The notes below the pieces were generated by a model. That model saw only the letters and a program-made list of their open reading frames with translations. It searched no databases and was not told where the DNA came from. Source: Streptomyces xanthophaeus (GTDB lineage Bacteria; Actinomycetota; Actinomycetes; Streptomycetales; Streptomycetaceae). Taken from it: a stretch of DNA of 64,000 nucleotides. The stretch lies in the NCBI RefSeq assembly GCF_030440515.1, contig NZ_CP076543.1:3687501-3751500 (forward strand), in the 5' to 3' direction. This document shows positions 54,188 to 62,219 of this stretch, piece after piece; positions within the stretch are counted from its first letter, which is position 1, and the number at the start of each line of letters is the position of its first letter. Position numbers and translations under genes: made by a program.

Positions 54188-55453
54188 ATGACGATCACGC
54201 AGCACAGCAAGCAGCAGCGCCGGCAGTGGCTGCGGCGCGGCTCCGCCGCCGTGGCCCTCGCCGCCGTACTCGGCGGGATCGCCGCGCCGGCGGCGCTGGC
54301 CGCACCCGCCGCACGGGTCGGCGCGTCCGCCGCCGCCCGGGGCGATCTGGTCTCCGTCGTCCCGCTGGACACCCTCGACCGCGACCAGGTCGTGGCCGAA
54401 CTCGGCACGCTGGGCATCGACCCGGCGACCGTCCGGTACGGCGTGCGCGCCTACCGGCTGACCTACGCCACCGTGGACCCGCAGGGCCTGCCCACCACCG
54501 CGACCGGTCTGCTCGTCCTGCCGCGCGGCGGCCCGCACCGCCTCGACCTGGTCTCCGACACCCACGGTACGGTCGCCACCCGCGACGACGCCCCGTCCGG
54601 GGGCACCGGCTACAACCGGCTCACCCCCTACCTGCACGCCTCCGCCGGCCGGGCCGTCGCCGCGCCGGACTACCTGGGCCTGGGCGGCGGCCCGGGCAGC
54701 CACCCGTACATGGACACCCGGTCCTCGGTCACGGCCTCCGTCGACATGCTGAAGGCCGCCCGCACCGCCGCCGACCGGCTGGGCCGCCCGGTCGGCAGGG
54801 ACGTGTACGCCACCGGCTTCTCCCAGGGCGGCCAGGTGGCGATGGCCCTGGGCCGCGAGCTCTCCCGCGGGCGGGACGGCCTGCGGCTGCGGGCGCTGGC
54901 TCCGATGGCCGGGCCGCACGACCTGCTCGGCAGCGAGTTCCCCGGGCTCACCGACGGCCGGGTCGATCCGCGCGTCGGCGTCTTCTACCTGTCCTACTTC
55001 CTCACGGCCCAGAACCGGCTCCACCCTCTCTACAAGGACCCGGCCGAGGTGTTCCGCGCGCCCTATGCACAGGCTGTGGAAGGCCTGTTCGACGGGAGCC
55101 GCCAGCCGCAGGACATCGTGGCCGCGCTCCCGGCGACGCCGCAGGAGCTGCTGACCCCGCAGTGGGCCGAGAACATCCGCAGCCCGCGCGGGGCCCTGCT
55201 GGAGGCGATACGGGCCAACGACGGCGTCTGCGACTGGAAGCCCGCCGTGCCCGTACGCCTCTACGCGGCCGGGGGCGACACGGACGTACCGATCGCCAAC
55301 TCCCGGGCCTGCGCCGCCGATCTGGCCCGCCACGGGGTCCGGGCGAAGATCGTGGACCAGGGCCCGGACGCCGACCACACGGCCACCGCGGTCCGCTCGG
55401 CACCGCAGGTGGTCCGCTGGTTCGACTCGATCCGCCGGGCCCCCTCCAGCTAG
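54188..55453 (+). CDS. Secreted alpha/beta hydrolase (lipase/esterase type)
   Basis: A 421-residue exported hydrolase. The N-terminus has RRQWLRRGS before a hydrophobic stretch and an ALA cleavage site near 38, a possible Tat-type signal. The nucleophile elbow is TGFSQGG (Ser212), with later GGDTDVP and GPDADHT providing the Asp and His. The fold from YRLTYATVDPQGLPTTATGL onward is that of the bacterial secretory lipase/PGAP1-like group. TAGCGT (54175-54180) ends 7 nt before the ATG, so the transcript is probably leaderless. It is single-gene. Confidence 0.87.
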   Translation: MTITQHSKQQRRQWLRRGSAAVALAAVLGGIAAPAALAAPAARVGASAAARGDLVSVVPLDTLDRDQVVAELGTLGIDPATVRYGVRAYRLTYATVDPQGLPTTATGLLVLPRGGPHRLDLVSDTHGTVATRDDAPSGGTGYNRLTPYLHASAGRAVAAPDYLGLGGGPGSHPYMDTRSSVTASVDMLKAARTAADRLGRPVGRDVYATGFSQGGQVAMALGRELSRGRDGLRLRALAPMAGPHDLLGSEFPGLTDGRVDPRVGVFYLSYFLTAQNRLHPLYKDPAEVFRAPYAQAVEGLFDGSRQPQDIVAALPATPQELLTPQWAENIRSPRGALLEAIRANDGVCDWKPAVPVRLYAAGGDTDVPIANSRACAADLARHGVRAKIVDQGPDADHTATAVRSAPQVVRWFDSIRRAPSS

Positions 55454-55502
55454 GCGGATCAGGTGCGAGCCGCCGCCAGAGGCGCACCCTCGCGCCGGAC
55501 TG

Positions 55503-55514
55503 GAACGAACGCTC
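55503..55514. promoter_or_regulatory. Possible TetR operator half-palindrome
   Basis: GAACG-AA-CGCTC is one mismatch from the GAACG-NN-CGTTC palindrome of LmrA/QacR-like TetR regulators. It lies 29 nt upstream of the TetR start and 17 nt before its -10. Confidence 0.35.
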
Positions 55515-55543
55515 TATCCGGGTTCGGCGGTAGGATCACGCCC

Positions 55544-56137
55544 ATGGCAGCAGCAGCGACGACGACAGCACCCGGGACCCGCGACCGGCTGGTCCGCACC
55601 GCATCCCGCCTCATGCAGCACGGCGGATACGAGAACACCCCGGTCAAGCAGCTCGTCCGCGAGGCCGAGGCCACCCTCGGCTCGCTGTACCACTTCTTCC
55701 CGGGCGGCAAGCAGGAACTCGCGGTGGCCGCGATCCACTTCGGCGACGAGGAGTTCGCAGAGCTGCTCCGCGCCGGGCTCGCCGCCCACACCGACCCCGC
55801 GGAGGCGGTCGAGGGCGTGGCAGCCCTGCTCGCGCAGGCGCTGGAGGACTCCGACTGGCGGGACGGCTGCCCGGTGACGGCCACGGCCCTGGAGGCGGTC
55901 GGCCGCCTCCCGGAGCTCCAGACGGCCTGCGCCCAGGCCTTCACCAACTGGCAGCACCTGGTGGCCGCGAAGCTCCTGGCGTCGGGCTACCCGGAGCCGG
56001 AGGCCCGCGACCTGGCGATGACCGTGATCAACACCCTGGAGGGCGCCGAGACGACCTCACAGGTCAGCCGGAGCCGCACCCCGCTCCTGGTGGCGGGCCG
56101 GCACCTGGCCCGGCTGGTGGCCTCGTACCGGCACTGA
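55544..56137 (+). CDS. TetR-family regulator (LmrA/YxaF-type)
   Basis: A 197-residue repressor. The DNA-binding N-terminus reads RDRLVRTASRLMQHGGYENT, then VREAEATLGSLYHFFPGGKQ, whose GSLYHFFPGGK ending is the LmrA/YxaF subgroup signature. The C-terminal domain has DGCPVTATALEAVG. TAGGAT (55531-55536) stands 7 nt before ATG 55544, suggesting a leaderless message. A near-palindromic site just upstream could be its own operator. The secreted hydrolase gene upstream is a possible target. Confidence 0.9.
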   Translation: MAAAATTTAPGTRDRLVRTASRLMQHGGYENTPVKQLVREAEATLGSLYHFFPGGKQELAVAAIHFGDEEFAELLRAGLAAHTDPAEAVEGVAALLAQALEDSDWRDGCPVTATALEAVGRLPELQTACAQAFTNWQHLVAAKLLASGYPEPEARDLAMTVINTLEGAETTSQVSRSRTPLLVAGRHLARLVASYRH

Positions 56138-56170
56138 CCTCGGCGACCGGCCGGACAGGTGCGACAGAAC

Positions 56171-57169
56171 CTAGGAGATCGCGGTCCGAAGGCGGGCCAC
56201 GTCGATCGGCTCGGTCTCGTCATGCGCCGTCAGGTCGATGACCTGGCCCACCGCACGGGTCTCGTCCGTCGCCGGCTTGAACTCCGGCTCGGCCACGGCC
56301 TGGGCGGACTCGGCCTTGTGCACCGCGAGGGCCTCCGCGCCGACCACGTCGGCCAGGTCCTCGTTCTGCACCGCCTCGATCACCGCCCGGGCCTGCGCCG
56401 CGTTCTTGGTGCCGAAGAAGTCGAAGCCGCCCTCGACGCGCGAGGCGGTACGCCGCTGGGCCGCGTACGGGGCCACCGCGGCCGCCGGACGGCGCGCCGG
56501 GAGCGAGGGCGCGGCAGCGGGAGCGTGACCGCGGCCGGGACCGGGCTCCGGGGCCGAGGGCCCCGCGGTCAGGGCCCGCGCCTCCCGCCGGCGGGAGGCC
56601 AGCGCCTCCAGGGCCGAGTGGGCCCGGGCGTAGCCGACCGCCGTGGGCGCGCCCGCCGAGGTGCGCTCCTCGGTGACGGGCGGAAGTTCCTTCGGCGCGG
56701 CGGCCGGCGCCGCGGAGGCCTCGATGGCCAGCAGCCTGCGGCCCTCCAGGGCGCTGGCGCGCTCGGTCTCGGCGGTCGCGTACCGCCGCAGCAGCGCCGC
56801 GTGCTCGCCGCGCAGGCCCGCCAGCTCGACCCGCTTGGCGCGCAGCTTGGCGTCGAGCCTCGCCCGCAGCATCCGGGCCTCTTCGAGGTCGGATTCGAGC
56901 TCGGCTATCCGCTCGTCGGTCCGCCACTCGTCCTTGACCCGCTCGCGCGCGAGCTCGGCGACGCGGCGGCCCGCCGAGCGGTCCCAGGCGCGCATGACGA
57001 CGGCGCCGGCGACCCCGGCCGCCGCCGTGACGGCCACGAGGAGCCGGAGCGCCATCGGTTCCGCCAGCAGCCAGGCCGCGCCGGCGGCGGCGACGGACAC
57101 ACCGGCCACGGTCGTCGGCGTGAGAAGCCGGTGCAGGGGTTCGGGATTGCGGTGGCGTCCACGGGGCAT
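56171..57169 (-). CDS. Membrane protein with long coiled coil
   Basis: A 332-residue protein: a basic N-terminus (PRGRHRNPEPLHRLL), two membrane helices (about 16-60), a helical coiled coil of about 95 residues (ELARERVKDEWRTDERIAEL to SALEGRRLLAIE), a Pro/Ala-rich spacer, and a conserved C-terminal section with GGFDFFGTKNAAQARAVIEA and DLADVVGAEALAVH. No enzyme motif is seen. It could be a structural or scaffold protein. ATG 57169 is chosen; another in-frame ATG is 21 nt upstream. It is divergent in context from the glycine-betaine transporter, lying downstream of it on the same strand. Confidence 0.75.
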   Translation of the reverse strand: MPRGRHRNPEPLHRLLTPTTVAGVSVAAAGAAWLLAEPMALRLLVAVTAAAGVAGAVVMRAWDRSAGRRVAELARERVKDEWRTDERIAELESDLEEARMLRARLDAKLRAKRVELAGLRGEHAALLRRYATAETERASALEGRRLLAIEASAAPAAAPKELPPVTEERTSAGAPTAVGYARAHSALEALASRRREARALTAGPSAPEPGPGRGHAPAAAPSLPARRPAAAVAPYAAQRRTASRVEGGFDFFGTKNAAQARAVIEAVQNEDLADVVGAEALAVHKAESAQAVAEPEFKPATDETRAVGQVIDLTAHDETEPIDVARLRTAIS

Positions 57170-57267
57170 GGCCCGAAATTTACAGGGCATGGGGGTCCAG
57201 TGGGATACCCGCCCGGCAAACTCTTCTTGGCCAGTTGGGCCACTTTTCCCGATCGACCCCGTGCGCC

Positions 57268-58260
57268 CTACTTCTTCAGCAGGCCCTTGGACTCCAGGTA
57301 GGCCTTCGCGACGTCGGCCGGCTTGGCGCGCTCGGCGTCCACCTTGCGGTTCAGGTCGACCAGATCGGCCGTCGTGAGCGCCTTGGTCAGCTTGTCGAGC
57401 GCGGCGGCGACCTCCGGGGTTCCGGCGTCCTTGGCGTTGACCACCGGCAGGACGTTGTCGGCGTTCTGGAGCTTCTTGTCGTCGTCCAGCAGGACCAGGC
57501 CGAAGCTGTCGAGGGTGGCGTCGGTGGTCGTGGTGAGCACGAGCTGGTCGGCGCCGTCCTTGACCGCCTGCTTGGCCTGGGGGGTGCCGACGCCCTTCGG
57601 ATCGATACCGGAAACCTGAATTCCGTACGTCTTCGTCAACCCGGGAGCGCAGAAGGGCCGGACGCTGCATTCGTCGCCCGCCGCGATCTTGACCTTGAGC
57701 CCGGACTTACCGAGATCGGAAAGCGTCTTGAGGTTGTTCTTCTGGGCGAATTCCTTGGTCACGGCGAATGCGTTCTGGTCGACCGCCTCGCCGGCGGCCA
57801 GCGCCTTCAGGCCCAGCGGGGTCGCGAGCTTCTCCAGGCCCGCCACCGTCGCCGCGACGTCGCTGGAGGCGACCGGCTTCTCCTCGGGCGCCTTCGGACC
57901 GTTCACCTTGGCGTTGAGGAATTCCGCGAGCGTGGCCGCGTACTCCGGGACGACGTCGATCTCGCCCTTCTCCAGCGACGGCTCGTAGAGCTCACGGTTG
58001 TTGACCGTCTTGACCGAGGTGCTGTAGCCCGCGTCCTTCAGGATCTGCGCGTACAGCTCGGCCAGCACGTTCGACTCGGTGAACCCGGCCGCGCCGATCA
58101 CCAGGCTGCCCTTGCCGCCGCCCGCGGACGAGGAGGAGCCGGCGGAGGCCGAGCCGCCGTCCTTGCTCTTCTCCAGGCTGTCGCCGCCGCACGCGGCCAG
58201 CGACACCGTCAGGGCCAGGGCGCCCAGGGACGCGCCGAGGACGCGCGTGGTCTTGGTCAT
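57268..58260 (-). CDS. Glycine betaine/choline-type ABC transporter substrate-binding lipoprotein
   Basis: A 330-residue OpuC/OsmF-class binding protein. The lipobox SLAACGG has its lipidated Cys at 24, then a Gly/Ser spacer. The fold shows VIGAAGFTESNVLAELYAQI and NRELYEPSLEKGEIDVVPEY, which form the quaternary-amine-binding site in the family. It is the last of the three minus-strand genes (permease, permease, binding protein); the ATPase gene is on the other strand. Osmoprotection by betaine or related uptake is the likely role. Confidence 0.92.
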   Translation of the reverse strand: MTKTTRVLGASLGALALTVSLAACGGDSLEKSKDGGSASAGSSSSAGGGKGSLVIGAAGFTESNVLAELYAQILKDAGYSTSVKTVNNRELYEPSLEKGEIDVVPEYAATLAEFLNAKVNGPKAPEEKPVASSDVAATVAGLEKLATPLGLKALAAGEAVDQNAFAVTKEFAQKNNLKTLSDLGKSGLKVKIAAGDECSVRPFCAPGLTKTYGIQVSGIDPKGVGTPQAKQAVKDGADQLVLTTTTDATLDSFGLVLLDDDKKLQNADNVLPVVNAKDAGTPEVAAALDKLTKALTTADLVDLNRKVDAERAKPADVAKAYLESKGLLKK

Positions 58261-58292
58261 GGAGGTACTCCGTTCGAGGCGATGGACAGGAA

Positions 58293-58964
58293 TCAGCGGG
58301 ACGCCGCCGCCCGCGGCAGCAGCAGCCGGTCCGCCGCCACCAGCGCGCCCTCGACCAGCAGGGCGAGTGCGGCCACCAGCAGGGCGCCCGCGACGACCTG
58401 CGGGGTGTTGTACGTGTTGAAGCCGGCGGTGATGATCCGGCCGAGGCCGCCCTGGCCGACCATGGCGGCGATCGTGGCCGTGGCGATGACCTGCACGGCG
58501 CCCGAGCGCAGCCCGGTCATCACCATGGCGCGCGCGAGCGGAAGTTCGACGCGCAGGAAGAGCTGGATCCCGGACATGCCCATGCCGCGGGCGGCCTCCA
58601 CGACCGAGCGGTCCACCTCGCGCATGCCGACGTAGGCGTTGGTCAGCAGCGGCGGAACGGCGAAGAGCACGAGCGCGGCGATGGTGGGCAGGTAGCCGGC
58701 GTTGCGCAGCGGGGAGACCATGAACAGCGCCAGCACCGCGAAGACGGGGACGGCCCGGCCGATGTTGGAGATGTTGATCGCGAGGGTGCCGCCCTTGCCG
58801 AGGTGGCCGAGGAACAGGCCGATCGGCAGGGCCACCGCGCAGGCGATCGCGAGCGCGACCGCGCTGACGTAGACGTGCTCGCCGAGCCGGTGCCAGACAC
58901 CGCTCTCCCCCGACCAGTTGGCGCCGTTCGCCAGCCAGTCCCAGGCCCCTCCGATGACGCCCAC
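58293..58964 (-). CDS. Glycine betaine/choline-type ABC permease 1
   Basis: A 223-residue BPD-type permease with six hydrophobic segments and the EAA loop EAARGMGMSGIQLFLRVELP. The segment AVPVFAVLALFM and the C-terminal GRIITAGFNTYNT are typical of OpuCB/OpuCD. The GTG at 58964 begins 4 nt after the stop of the second permease gene. The longer frame upstream is a shadow. Confidence 0.9.
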   Translation of the reverse strand: MGVIGGAWDWLANGANWSGESGVWHRLGEHVYVSAVALAIACAVALPIGLFLGHLGKGGTLAINISNIGRAVPVFAVLALFMVSPLRNAGYLPTIAALVLFAVPPLLTNAYVGMREVDRSVVEAARGMGMSGIQLFLRVELPLARAMVMTGLRSGAVQVIATATIAAMVGQGGLGRIITAGFNTYNTPQVVAGALLVAALALLVEGALVAADRLLLPRAAASR

Positions 58965-58968
58965 GGAA

Positions 58969-59709
58969 TCAGGCCTCCTTCGCCGGAACCGGAGAAGGAG
59001 CGGGAGCCCCGGGCCGGGCGCCGGCACGCGCGCGGGTACCGGCACCGGCCCGGGTCCACGGGGTGAGCAGCCGCTGTACGCCGAGCAGGAGCAGGTCGGC
59101 CACGAGCGCGAGCAGCACGCACAGCACCGAGGCGGTGAGCACCTGGGCCTTGAAGGAACTGTTCACGGCCGGGGCGATGAGATTGCCGAGGCCGCCCTTG
59201 CCGACGATGGAGCCGACCGTGGTCAGCGCGACGGTCGAGACCGTGGCGATCCGGACCCCGGCGAGCAGCGCGGGCAGCGCGAGGGGCAGTTCGACCTGCC
59301 ACAGCAGGCGACCCGGGCCGTACCCCATGCCGCGCGCGGCCTCCCGTACGTCCTCAGGGACGGCCTCCAGGCCGGCCAGGACGTTGCGGACCAGGATCGT
59401 CAGCGAATACAGCACCAGCCCGGTCACCACCAGCGCCGCCGAGAGCCCGAAGACCGGCAGCAGCAGGGAGAACATGGCCAGCGAGGGGATCGTGTAGAGG
59501 AGGGTGGTCAGGCCCAGGACGGGCGCCGCCCAGCGGCGGCCGCGGCGGGCCAGCAGGGCGAGCGGCACGGACACGGCTATGCCGATCAGGACGGACACGC
59601 CCGTGATCCAGATGTGTTCGAGGGTGGCGTCGGTGAGTTCCTGGGAGCGGGAGGTGACGTAGTCCCAGCAGATCCAGTCGTTCGCCACCAGGCAGTTCTG
59701 CGCCGCCAT
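58969..59709 (-). CDS. Glycine betaine/choline-type ABC permease 2
   Basis: A 246-residue BPD-type permease with six helices and the EAA loop EAARGMGYGPGRLLWQVELP. TLLYTIPSLAMFSLLLP is the OpuC-type TM motif. The C-terminus is Ala/Pro/Arg-rich. ATG 59709 follows GAGGGGT; a GTG three codons upstream is possible. It starts the minus-strand operon, 149 bp from the divergent ATPase start, so the importer is controlled from one divergent promoter region. Confidence 0.9.
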   Translation of the reverse strand: MAAQNCLVANDWICWDYVTSRSQELTDATLEHIWITGVSVLIGIAVSVPLALLARRGRRWAAPVLGLTTLLYTIPSLAMFSLLLPVFGLSAALVVTGLVLYSLTILVRNVLAGLEAVPEDVREAARGMGYGPGRLLWQVELPLALPALLAGVRIATVSTVALTTVGSIVGKGGLGNLIAPAVNSSFKAQVLTASVLCVLLALVADLLLLGVQRLLTPWTRAGAGTRARAGARPGAPAPSPVPAKEA

Positions 59710-59858
59710 ACCCCTCACCCCCCGTCATTCGAACGCACGTCTTCACGATCACCCGTCACAGCGACCCTAACCCCCGCCACCCTCAATGGCCGGAATCCTT
59801 CGCAGTGGGGCAACACGCCCTTCACAAATCAGCGGCCGCCGTGCGGAAAGATGGGCTT

Positions 59859-60821
59859 GTGATCCGATTCGAGCATGTGACCAAGCGCTACCCCGACGGG
59901 ACGACAGCCGTCGAGGACCTGTCCTTCGAGGTGGCGGAGGGTGAGCTGGTCACGCTCGTGGGACCGTCCGGCTGCGGCAAGACGACCACGATGAAGATGG
60001 TCAACCGGCTCATCGACCCGACCTCCGGCCGGATCCTGCTGAACGGCGAGGACATCGCGGCCGCCGATCCGGTCGAGCTGCGCCGCCGGATCGGGTACGT
60101 CATCCAGCAGGTCGGGCTGTTCCCGCACAAGACGGTGCTGGAGAACACGGCGACCGTGCCGCAGCTGATCGGCACCCCCAAGGCACAGGCCCGCGCCCGG
60201 GCGGCCGAACTGCTGGAGCTGGTGGGCCTGGACCCGTCCGTGTACGGGGGCCGGTACCCGGAGCAGCTGTCCGGCGGGCAGCGCCAGCGCGTCGGCGTGG
60301 CCCGCGCGCTCGCCGCCGATCCGCCGGTGCTGCTGATGGACGAGCCGTTCGGCGCGGTGGACCCGGTGGTGCGCGAGCGGCTGCAGAACGAGTTCCTGAC
60401 CCTGCAGAGGACGGTGCGCAAGACGATCCTGCTGGTCACCCACGACCTGGAGGAGGCGATCCGGCTCGGCGACCGCATCGCGGTCTACGGCAGCGGAACC
60501 ATCGAGCAGTTCGCCCGCCCGGCGGCGGTGCTCGGGGCGCCCGCCACCGAGTATGTGGCCTCCTTCGTCGGCGCCGACCGGGGGCTCAAGCGGCTCGCGG
60601 TCACCGCGGTCGAGGCGGCCGACCTGGCCGCCGCTCAGGGGAAGGACCCGGCGGCCTCGGTGGAGCTGGGCTCGACGCTGCGCGAGGCGCTCTCCGCCCT
60701 GCTGCAGGAGGACTCGGGGCGGATCGGGGTCACGGACCCGGAATCCGGCGCGCTGGTCGGCGTACTGACGCCGGAGGGCGTCCACCGGGCACTGCGCCGG
60801 GCCCAGTTGCAGGAGGCGTAG
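59859..60821 (+). CDS. Glycine betaine/choline-type ABC transporter ATPase
   Basis: A 320-residue ATPase. Walker A GPSGCGKTT, signature LSGGQRQR, Walker B LLMDEPFGAVDP and the switch His in VTHDLEEA are complete. After residue ~245 follows a C-terminal part ending GRIGVTDPESGALVGVLTPE, which looks like a single, shortened CBS domain of the kind that senses ionic strength in OpuA. The GTG 59859 is chosen with GGAAAG 9 nt upstream. It stands alone on the plus strand, opposite the permease-binding protein genes. Confidence 0.9.
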   Translation: MIRFEHVTKRYPDGTTAVEDLSFEVAEGELVTLVGPSGCGKTTTMKMVNRLIDPTSGRILLNGEDIAAADPVELRRRIGYVIQQVGLFPHKTVLENTATVPQLIGTPKAQARARAAELLELVGLDPSVYGGRYPEQLSGGQRQRVGVARALAADPPVLLMDEPFGAVDPVVRERLQNEFLTLQRTVRKTILLVTHDLEEAIRLGDRIAVYGSGTIEQFARPAAVLGAPATEYVASFVGADRGLKRLAVTAVEAADLAAAQGKDPAASVELGSTLREALSALLQEDSGRIGVTDPESGALVGVLTPEGVHRALRRAQLQEA

Positions 60822-60884
60822 GCCGAAGGAGACGGCCTCGGGGCCTCGGTCCGCACCGGCGGCCGGGCGGCCCCGGAAACAGCT

Positions 60885-60910
60885 GTGACCGGCCTCGGGA
60901 GGCCGGTCAC
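60885..60910. terminator. Bidirectional terminator between ATPase and esterase genes
   Basis: GTGACCGGCC (60885-60894) pairs with GGCCGGTCAC (60901-60910) around TCGGGA, between two convergent genes. Confidence 0.8.
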
Positions 60911-60957
60911 GGGGTGCGTCGGGCGGTCGGGGGCGCCGGACGCCGGCGCACCGCGGG

Positions 60958-62067
60958 TCAGGCCTGGATGCGGCCGCTCATCCACATCAGCATCGGCGGG
61001 ATCTCCCGTCGCCACGTGTTGAAGTTGTGGCCACCGCTGTCGAGGATGATGGAGGAGACCCGGTCCGGGCCCTGCACCTTCTTGATGAACTTCCTGGTGT
61101 CGGTGAGGTTCGGCTCGCCCTTCTCGCTGCTGGTCACGAGGAAGGACGTACCGGTCGGCTTCTTGTGCTCGATGCTGTGCAGCACGTCCGCACGCTTCTT
61201 CAGCTTCTCGTCCCCGTGGAACAGGTCACCGGTCGTCGGGTCGTCCGGGGCCTCGTAGTACGCGGACAGACCCGCGGCGGCGCCGAAGGTCTGCGGGTAG
61301 TGCGCGGCGATCTTCAGGGCGCAGTAACCGCCCGTGGAGTTGCCGATGAAGCCCATGTTCTGGGGCTTCTTGCCGACCCGGAAGGTGTCCGTGATGGCCT
61401 GCGGGAGGTCCTCGCCGAAGAAGGTCTCGGTCTGCGGGCCACCGGGTATATCGACGCACTCGGTGTCACGCGGCGGCGCCACGGTCGGGCGCAGCATGAC
61501 CAGGATCATCGGCTTCATCTTGCCCGACTTGGACAGGCTGAAGGCCTTCATGGGGTAGTCGAGCCCTTTGATGAGGTTCTCGGCGGTGCCCGGGTAGCCC
61601 GTCAGGACGATGGACGCGGGGAAGTTCTGGTCCTTGTGCTGGGGCTGGAAGTACTCCGGCGGGAGCCAGACGTAGCCGGGGCTCGTTATCTTCGACTTCT
61701 GCCCGGTTATGGCAACCTTCAGGATCTGACCACCGACCTGGGGCTTGGCGCCACCGGGTACGTCCAGCTTCTGCTTGTCGACGACCTTGATGTCCTTGCT
61801 GCTCATCGAGTGGTCGACGACCTTGCCCATGGACGTCTCCTGACCGAGCAGGTCGGCCCAGGAACCGTAGAAGAGGAACGACTTGTTAGCCGCCAGCCCC
61901 ACAGCCGAGAACAGCGCCAGCTGGGTCGCCAGCAGCAGCCCGATCCGGCCGGCGAACGCGCGCCAGGTGCGGCCCGAGAGCTTCGGCCAGAACCACACCG
62001 TGGCCGCGAAGAGCAGCACACCGGCGATGATGGCCAGCGCCAGAACCGTATTACTGGTGAGACCCAT
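60958..62067 (-). CDS. Membrane-anchored esterase (antigen 85/esterase D-like alpha/beta hydrolase)
   Basis: A 369-residue protein with two membrane helices (about 7-28 and 40-60), then an alpha/beta hydrolase of the Ag85/esterase D family outside the cell. The nucleophile elbow is FIGNSTGGYCA (Ser244), and the late His is in DSGGHNFNTW (about 354). The start YVWLPPEYF at about 132 and NFPASIVLTGYPG match the group that includes mycolyltransferases; streptomycetes lack mycolates, so an ordinary acyl-ester or polymer is more likely the substrate. It is divergent from an MprF-like gene. Confidence 0.87.
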   Translation of the reverse strand: MGLTSNTVLALAIIAGVLLFAATVWFWPKLSGRTWRAFAGRIGLLLATQLALFSAVGLAANKSFLFYGSWADLLGQETSMGKVVDHSMSSKDIKVVDKQKLDVPGGAKPQVGGQILKVAITGQKSKITSPGYVWLPPEYFQPQHKDQNFPASIVLTGYPGTAENLIKGLDYPMKAFSLSKSGKMKPMILVMLRPTVAPPRDTECVDIPGGPQTETFFGEDLPQAITDTFRVGKKPQNMGFIGNSTGGYCALKIAAHYPQTFGAAAGLSAYYEAPDDPTTGDLFHGDEKLKKRADVLHSIEHKKPTGTSFLVTSSEKGEPNLTDTRKFIKKVQGPDRVSSIILDSGGHNFNTWRREIPPMLMWMSGRIQA

Positions 62068-62100
62068 GAGCAGTCAGTCGACTTTCTGGTGGCAGGACTG

Positions 62101-62107
62101 TTTTTTT
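62101..62107. repeat. Seven-T run in the divergent esterase/MprF-like promoter region
   Basis: A TTTTTTT tract, rare in this genome, sits between the start of the esterase gene (62067) and the MprF-like gene (62220). Its role is unknown; it could bend DNA or be an element of one promoter. Confidence 0.5.
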
Positions 62108-62219
62108 CCGGCGAAAGAGTGAACCCGCTCCTCGTCGATGTCGTCCTAAGGGACGCACCACACACCGGAGGCTGTCGCGGCCTTCGGCCACTTGATCTCT
62201 CGCGGAGCAACGGGAAGCG

